Made by a program: the position numbers and the translations under genes. From contig CM052361.1 in assembly GCA_028551475.1 (NCBI GenBank), positions 4,037,501-4,101,500 on the forward strand: a stretch of 64,000 nucleotides of DNA, in the 5' to 3' direction. This document shows positions 57,646-64,000 of this stretch, one piece after another; position 1 is the first letter of the stretch, and each line of letters opens with the position of its first letter. The notes under the pieces are model-generated. The model was not told the DNA's origin, did not search any database, and saw only the letters and a program-made list of their open reading frames with translations. The DNA comes from Casuarina equisetifolia (taxonomy: Eukaryota > Streptophyta > Magnoliopsida > Fagales > Casuarinaceae).

Positions 57646-57652
57646 GGGGGAG
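57641..57652 (+). other. Polypurine tract of copia element
   Basis: cttgagggggag lies immediately before the 3' LTR, as required for plus-strand priming. Confidence 0.8.
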
Positions 57653-57891
57653 TATTGGGTTGCTTGCTATTTGAGGGCCCATGATGTAGCATTTGTTTAT
57701 GAGCAATTTACTTTTATGTCCTTATTTTATATTGTATATAAGTGAAACTCTGTAACTATTATTCTTTGAGTAAAAATGCAAATAGCTAAGCCCTAGTGGC
57801 TCCACAAATCTGCCTTTGCTCCGTTTTCTTCCTTACTGCAGTCAGTGAGGAAGTTCATCCTACAGGATCTTTGTTCTTTGTTTTAACAATA
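57653..57891 (+). repeat. 3' LTR of copia element
   Basis: 239 bp, TATTG to CAATA, followed by GGTAA. See the 5' LTR. Confidence 0.93.
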
Positions 57892-57896
57892 GGTAA

Positions 57897-59000
57897 AGAG
57901 AACCTTACCTGATATTCTTCCATGATGCTGTGTTGTTGCTCCTTAAGTAGGTTTGCGAAAACATATTGATAGTGTGTTTGGTCCATATCTCTCTGCTAGC
58001 TCACTTGTCAGCAATGACCTGGTGATCGGCTATTCTCCCCGCCTTCTCTATATGAGTTCATACCAAACTTGGTCATCCCCTTATTAGTGCCAGGAAAGCA
58101 ACACAACATTTTCTTCCTTTGGTACATTGTGATATGAGAGGAACTGAATAGTTCTGCAGATCCACCCAGTGGGGTTTTGCTCTGCTTCATATCGAGGAAA
58201 CTATATCTTGGCTACCTTAGACTTGAGTTGGCCACCAGTGCTATTTCCAGCAACCCTTCTCTCTCCTCTCATAGAACCAACTGTGAGCCTTCCCCTTTTT
58301 TCTACTTTACATTTTTTTCCCCCCTTCAATCTTGTTATAAACAGCCTTGAAAATCTGCTACATAAGATTCATCATCTCTTTAAATTTCCTTCCATCTTAG
58401 CTTCGAGCTTCGCATATCCTGAATTAAGCATGGAAATCTCTGAGTTGTAAGAAACAGGATGAAGAGGCTAAAGAGGCCAATTAGGCTTAAGCCCAGTGGC
58501 TTGCTTCTAGTTATATATTGAACACAACAAAGTAAGGGTAGCATTTAAGGGACACTAAACCGAAAGATCTGCATTCAAACAATTATTTACTGAGTGTACA
58601 TTTTACGGGGCTTTTAAAATCAATGATTTACGCTTACATATGCCACCACTCATGCCACCTACCACTAGCCTTGTTACATCGCTATTACTTTATTGACAAA
58701 AGGACAAAAGTACTTTATGCCTAAAATACCGTAAACGTTCGATTTTTGAAAAGAAAAAGAACTGGTTATACGAGTGCATTGGAATTGGCCAAAAATGGGA
58801 AATTACGTTCTGCAAAAACTGGGTTCTGAACTTTTAAACATAACACAACCTCGTAGAAGACGTGATTAGTAGAGAAAAATTGTGTGATGATTTACGGTTG
58901 AAAATATTTTTTGACGTGGCCCATTCCTGTTCACAGGAAGGAGTAGTAGTAATTTACGTTCTCGTTTTATCAGAAACGCTGGAGAGACGAGGAAACAAAT
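57897..59000. other. Unassigned spacer right of copia element
   Basis: The frame at 58169-58450 and the minus frame at 58008-58190 have no recognisable domain. No gene is supported. Confidence 0.35.
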
Positions 59001-59015
59001 CTGTCTTAAGTCCCA

Positions 59016-59077
59016 TTCCCGAAAACAGAGGCTAGAGGTTTGCGTCAGAGCAGCGTGGGCTTTTTGATTGCCTGCAG
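59016..59077 (+). pseudogene. Relic of receptor kinase domain
   Basis: In one + frame the segment reads KQRLEVCVRAAWAF, a stop, then LPA. The receptors have KQRLQ(V/I)CVGAARGLDYLH at this place in kinase subdomain VIa (for example near 40425-40480). At DNA level, aaacagaggctagaggtttgcgt matches aaacagaggctccaggtttgcgt closely. Nothing on either side resembles the kinase, so only about 60 bp survive. It marks a lost receptor copy right of cassette 3, or a transferred fragment. Confidence 0.6.
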
Positions 59078-59089
59078 ATTTGCATGTAC

Positions 59090-59960
59090 TACACCATGAT
59101 TTGAAAATAGTGTCAACGCTGGAGTAACCCAAAAAAGATTATTATGTACTCGTGACAACGTACTTAGGGAGCTTGAAACTTTTATCAACTTCTAAATTCT
59201 CATCGTTGTTTCGTCTTTCTTAATTGTAGTTTTTATGTTCACCGAAAATTCTGTTTGCCATCGGTGACTAGCTACCGTTTTCTGCTTCAAGGATTTCTGT
59301 GGGCATTGGACCTCGCATTATTGGACCTAACATCCACTTTGAGAAAGTTGATCCAGGGACTTTGGGAAAAAGCAATGCTTTTTCGTATCGTCCTCATCCA
59401 ACTGTTGCTTTTCTCTTTTCTGCCCTAGCTTTTGTCCTAAATATCCTTTTGATTACTATTATTGATGTTATTAATGTTATCTCCTGTTCATATCGCGTTT
59501 CACGTGAACCTTTTTAATAACAAAACCATTTTTAATTGATCCGCAAGCCATACTTGACTAAGTACAGATCAAGGCAATTGGGCTGAGTACGTACCACAGT
59601 ATAAATAACCGACGCATGTGTTCCAAGATGAAACGATCTCAAACATACAATTGTAGAAGCTCACAAATATTTTCTTTTTCTCCTTGTTTTCAACTTTTGC
59701 AATCCCACAGGACAAGTAGGCCTGATTCTAAGGGAACTATAATATTTTTTATTTTTTATAAATAAATTTTACTAAACTATTGAACGTTCTGAGAATCAAA
59801 GAATGAAATATGGAGTTATCAAATTCTTAATGATATAAAGATTATATTCTTAAAAAAGATGAATGTGAGGAGCTGCAATATAGTGTTATGATTGTCTTAA
59901 ATTCTGCGTTTTCTTCAAATAAATTGAGAATAATGTACCAGAAAATTGGATGGTCGTCAT
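59090..59960. other. Unassigned spacer
   Basis: The frame at 59299-59517 has a hydrophobic middle but no ATG-supported gene structure that I can justify. AT-rich, nothing else seen. Confidence 0.35.
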
Positions 59961-60507
59961 TGTAGATCAAGTAATTGAAGAACAAGAATCGGAATAATTC
60001 TTATTTTTCTCAAGAATATCACAAGAACACAAAACGTAAGTTTGCAAATTGTTGAAATGATTTCGATCAATTAAATTGTACAAGGAATTCTAATTTATAG
60101 ACTAGTAAATAATAGGAAAGAAAAATCGTAAGACAATTTGATTTAAGTTACATATCTACGAAATGAATTCGGATTGAAGAAGATCTTGGACGATTTTGGG
60201 ATTTTTCCCAAACGCGGTATTGCCGTGATTGATGACTTGATCTGATTTCCTGATCTTGTGTTTTGGTGATGATCGATTGTCTCTATGCTCGAAAAGGAAA
60301 CTTTTCCGGTGACTGAATTCCGGCCAAATGCATTTGGAGCTTCTCGAACTTTTCGGTGAGGGAGACGGCGCGGTGCTGAGGAATCGTGATGGTCGCGATG
60401 TTTACGATTCAGGACTGACGTGGTTAGTGCAGCCACGTGTTGTATTCTGGGAGTGAGAGGTGCTGTCATGGCCAGGTGTACGTGGCACGGTAATGTGGGT
60501 TTTAATA
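59961..60507 (-). repeat. Probable 3' LTR of second copia element
   Basis: On the + strand it starts TGTAGATC at 59961 and ends TTTTAATA at about 60507, next to cccccccgc, the complement of the polypurine tract. The outer dinucleotide at the purine-tract side is TA rather than CA, which would be a point change. The RNase H frame reads through into it. The left limit is a guess from the TG dinucleotide. Confidence 0.5.
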
Positions 60508-63500
60508 CCCCCCCGCAAGCAGATGGGTCACATTGAACCGTCAGCTTGGTTTGGAGAGTAGCAAAACGTGATGAAGAAAGGCCTTTTGTAAAAATATCAG
60601 TGGGTTGATCCACTGAAGAAATGAACTGAACATGTAATTGACGATTTTTGATACGCTCACGAATAAAATGAAAATCAATTTCTACATGTTTAGTACGAGC
60701 ATGAAAAATAGGATTAGTGGAGAGGTATAAAGCCGATAAGTTATCACACCATAAGGTAGGGGATGTAGGTGTGGTTTGGCCAAAATCACGAAGAAGAGCC
60801 TCAATCCAGATGAGCTCGGCAGCAGTATCAGCAAGACTTTTGAATTCTGCTTCAGTGCTTGATCGAGCAACGGTTTTTTGTTTGCGAGAACACCAGGAAA
60901 TAAGATTGGAACCTAAATAAATACAAAATCCACCAGTAGATTTTCGATCATCACAATCCCCAGCCCAACCAGCATCAGAATAAGCATGGAGTTGGTTGGT
61001 AGAAGATTTTGTAATATGGATGCCATATCGAGTGGTGTTCGTTAGAAAACGGAGAATGCGTTTGAGAAAGGTCCAATGAATTGTCGTAGGAGCATGCATG
61101 TATTGACATGCAGTATTGACAGCATAAGCAATGTCTGGACGTGTGAGTGTGAGGTATTGAAGGGCACCGACAATACTACGATAGTGAGTAGGGTCAGGAA
61201 AGGGTTCCCCATCATTAATTGATGGGGGAGAACCAGTGGTGCAGGGAGTAGATGTAGCACGGGCGTTTCCCATGTTTGCTCGTTGAAGAATATCTTGAGC
61301 AAATTTGGCTTGATGAAGAATAAGGCCATTTTTTGTTGGTAAAGCCTCGATGCCAAGGAAGTAGTGAAGATCACCAAGATCTTTGATATCAAATTCCCGT
61401 TGAAGTTGCTCCAAAATATGATGAAGAGGAGCATCGGGACTGCCAGTAAATAATATATCGTCAACATAGACGAGAATAAAGACACTATAGGTGGCAGTAT
61501 GAAGAAAAAATAAGGAAGAGTTGGCTTTAGAAAGGGAGAAACCGATTTTTAATAAAAATTGTGTAAGGCGGTGATTCCACGCATGAGGAGCCTGTTTTAA
61601 TCCATAGAGGGAGCGCTTTAAGCGACAAACATAGTGAGGGTGAGTAGGATCTTTAAAACCCTGGGGTTGTTGCATTAATACTTGTTCATCAAGATGACCA
61701 TTTAAGAAAGCATTCTTGACATCAAGTTGATGAATGTTCCATCCGTTGCTAAATGTGATTGAAAGAAACGTTCAAATTGTAACGGGTTTGGCAACGGGAC
61801 TAAACGTCTCAGTATAGTCTATACCTGGACATTGATGAAAACCTTTCGCTACTAATCGAGCTTTGTATCGTTCAAGGGTGCCATCAGAGCGAAGTTTGAT
61901 TTTATAGACCCATTTGCAACCAATGGGGATAATCTTCGCAGGAGGGGGTACGAGTTCCCATGTTTGATTTTTGATTAATGCAGTATATTCATCGGCCATT
62001 GCTTTTCGCCATTCAGGAGAGGAAGAAGCCTCTGTAAAGCATGAGGATTCCTTAGGAACCTTGGTGGTGGCAGTTAAGGCATATGTATGTTGCCTAGTTA
62101 AAGTTCTTCTGGCAATAGTTCCGCCTTTTAACCTAGTTGTCATAGGATGAGTAGAGGGAGGAGGAGGAGGAAGAGATGGTATGAGAGTATTAGAGGAGGC
62201 CGTGTGAGGAGGAATGAATGAGGTTCTATGCGTGGAACCTGGGGCCTAGAGTTATTGGGTAATGATATTTGTAACGGGATATATGAGGCACTTGAGGGGC
62301 GCCTTGATTCAATAAAATTCATGAATGGAAATTGGGATTCATCAAAATTTGCATTGGCTACAATAAAATATTTATTTGTCTTAAGGCAGAGACATCGATA
62401 ACCTTTGTAGCCTGGAGGATAACCCATAAAGACACATGGTCGAGATCGGGGTTGTAATTTATGTTTATTATAAGGTCGTAAATAGGGATAAGCAAGACAG
62501 CCAAAAACCCGTAAGTGAAGGATAGGAGGGGGTTCATGGAAAATTAAATCCCAAGGAGATTTGTTTTGGATGACAGGGCTTAGAAGCCTATTAATGATGT
62601 GGACCGCAGTTTCAAAGGCAAGATCCTAATAACAAAGAGGAACATGGGCTTGATTAAGGAGAGAGAGGCCCGTTTCAACTATATGTCTATGTTTACGCTC
62701 AGCTGATCCATTTTGGAACGGGGCATAAGGACTTGATAAGCGTTGGGAAATGCCCAGGTTGGATAGAAGAGTTGTAAAATCTCGAGATGTGAACTCAAAG
62801 GCCCCATCACATTGTATGGATTTTATTTTGGAATTGCATTGATTTTCCACAAGAGAACAAAATTTTTCAAAAATGGATAAGAATTGAGTGCGCGATTGAA
62901 AGTTGTAGATCCACGTGAATTTGGAATAATCGTCAATAAAGGCAATATAATATTTATTGCCTAAAGTGGATAGTATTGAGGTAGGTCTCCAAATATCAAA
63001 ATGAATTAATTCAAGTGGGCCCCGAGAGAGATTATGTGTTGGGGGATGTGGATGTTTCTTGCTTTTGCTAATTTGGCAAGCATCACAAAGTTTATAAATA
63101 GAGCCTTCAAACTTTATTTTATTTTGTTGGAGCACTTTGGATACAATAGGTAGAGAGGCATGCCCTAACCGTTGATGCCATATTTCAGACATATTTAAAT
63201 TAATATTAAATGCAGAGGGCCCGTACACCAATTTATTGGGTTGAAGGCGGTAGAGTCCATCTTTAAGTGGACCTTGTAGTAGAGTCTGGCCCGTAGAGAG
63301 ATGTTGTACCATACAAAAGTTAGGGTAAAAAATGAAGTTACAATTATTATCCCTGGTAAATTGTGAAACAAAAAGTAAATTTTTTGAAATTTTGGGTACA
63401 ACTAAAACATTAGAAATATTTAAATTCATGGGATTGGGAAAATTACCTGTGTGGGTGATGGGAAGGCCCATTCCATCACCTACGGTGACTTCATTTTCAC

Positions 63501-63984
63501 CTTGGTAGGGCAGCAGGTGGTCCAAGCCCATGGTCTCGGGCGTCACGTGGTTGGTTGCCCCAGAATCGGGGTACTAGTCCACTTCAGATTGGGCCTCTGA
63601 ATTGAGGGCAGAGTGGGCTCCATTGGATCCGTTGTGAACGGATTGGGCCAGACTGAGGGCCTGATGAGTCGGGCCGGCATTCTGTGTGGGTTGGTTGTAG
63701 CGGGCCCGACAGGTGGTGGCCCAGTGACCAGTCTGTCGACAGATCTGGCACCGGGGACGACGGCGATTATTGCCGTCAGTGGTGAAGCGACCTCCAGTAG
63801 GTGGTGGAAAAGGTTGATTGTCTCCGGCAGGGGCAGTTCTCTGCTGAACCTGGGTACGGGTATGGGTCTGAACCACGACCCGAGGGCGAGCTGACGGATT
63901 GTGGGCCATGGAGAAAGCCACCGGTGGAGCACGAGATTGCTCCGCGAGCTCTAACTGAGCCTTTGAGTGAGAAGAAGACCCCAA
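60143..63984 (-). pseudogene. Copia gag-pol polyprotein, multiply broken
   Basis: From right to left: gag with zinc knuckle CQICRQTGHWATTC (about 63757-63716); a protease region with DSGATNH (about 63567-63547) directly preceded by an in-frame TAG where a Trp codon would be expected; GAG-pre-integrase and integrase (63546-62626) with WHQRLGH, DDYSKFTW, CDGAFEF and AERKHRH; a second TAG in place of Trp near 62623; a conserved GYPPGYKGYR segment (62427-62370); RT N-terminal part (62143-61772) with CKWVYKIK and [13 protein letters not shown]; a stop plus frame change near 61770; then RT with YVDD and RNase H (61675 to about 60530). Both Trp-to-stop changes are TGG to TAG. The element cannot encode a whole polyprotein. 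Confidence 0.88.
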
Positions 63985-64000
63985 AGATCTTCTCTGGTAA

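Larger units (their letters stand above)
52766..57896 (+). mobile_element. Ty1/copia LTR retrotransposon with target-site duplication
   Basis: The element spans 52771-57891. It has two 239-bp LTRs, each bounded by TATTG and CAATA, flanked by the 5-bp duplication GGTAA (52766-52770 and 57892-57896). A primer-binding site follows the 5' LTR and a purine tract precedes the 3' LTR. The LTRs differ at two positions by my reading, so the insertion is recent. The internal region carries one polyprotein in gag-protease-integrase-RT-RNaseH order, which defines copia. The N-terminal half of gag is missing or rearranged, so the element is not autonomous. Confidence 0.93.
59961..64000 (-). mobile_element. 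Second Ty1/copia retrotransposon, decayed, cut by window edge
   Basis: Reading leftwards from the window end, the order is gag zinc knuckle, protease, integrase, RT, RNase H, a C-rich purine-tract complement at 60508-60516 and a probable 3' LTR (about 60507-59961). The 5' LTR lies beyond 64000, so boundaries and age by LTR comparison cannot be determined. It is a different family from the element at 52.8-57.9 kb and lies on the opposite strand. Confidence 0.85.

Noticed and set aside
58169..58450. 93-codon plus frame
   Set aside because: No domain, no ATG-based start that I can support, and no conservation visible in the window.
1..64000. CRISPR arrays, rRNA genes and tRNA genes
   Set aside because: The direct repeats seen are long degenerate tandem units without spacers, typical of plant intergenic DNA. 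No rRNA block or tRNA cloverleaf was recognised.

Overview
This is nuclear DNA from a flowering plant, most likely a eudicot. It is AT-rich, and its long spacers hold microsatellites, plant-type L1 LINEs, Ty1/copia LTR retrotransposons and an interstitial TTAGGGT run. The recognisable host genes are intronless FERONIA-type (CrRLK1L) receptor kinases and small RALF-like secreted peptide genes. I could not assign a species. Coding starts given here are ATG codons; several longer in-frame frames open only at TTG or similar codons. All homologies were judged by eye. || The central feature is a tandem array of ligand-receptor gene pairs. Three complete cassettes are present, all on the + strand, each a RALF-like peptide gene followed 1.6-2.1 kb later by a FERONIA-like receptor gene: cassette 1 (13747-14097 and 16149-18743), cassette 2 (36412-36777 and 38594-41215) and cassette 3 (46423-46788 and 48400-51018). 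The window opens in the last codons of another receptor (1-71). A decayed RALF copy lacking its signal peptide lies at 8902-9084, a short kinase relic lies near 59016-59077, and orphan pieces of cassette flank lie at about 10.4-12.3, 27-30.2, 32.5-33.6, 34.5-35.3 and 43.7-44.3 kb. The array is therefore larger and older than three copies. Promoters, spacers and 3' flanks are shared between copies. Each RALF gene has the same TATA box 89-90 bp before its ATG. || The RALF-like peptides keep a conserved signal peptide and prodomain but have very different mature ends. The copies in cassettes 1 and 2 have only the first cysteine pair, while the copy in cassette 3 has four cysteines. The canonical YISY motif and full RRxL processing site are not seen. 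The three receptors have intact kinase motifs, and their ectodomain loops vary more than their kinase domains. The arrangement suggests linked, co-diversifying peptide-receptor pairs, as expected for a recognition or specificity locus. That role is inference. || Between cassettes 1 and 2 (21.2-27 kb) lies mostly unique sequence with a two-exon secreted-peptide gene on the - strand (23547-22800), predicted here from splice sites. || Mobile elements: a 5'-truncated L1 LINE (about 1900-5507, +) inserted in a cassette-flank repeat; an L1 ORF1 relic (30770-31860, -); a young but defective copia element (52771-57891, +, LTRs differing at 2 of 239 positions, TSD GGTAA); and a more decayed copia element (about 59961 to the right edge, -).
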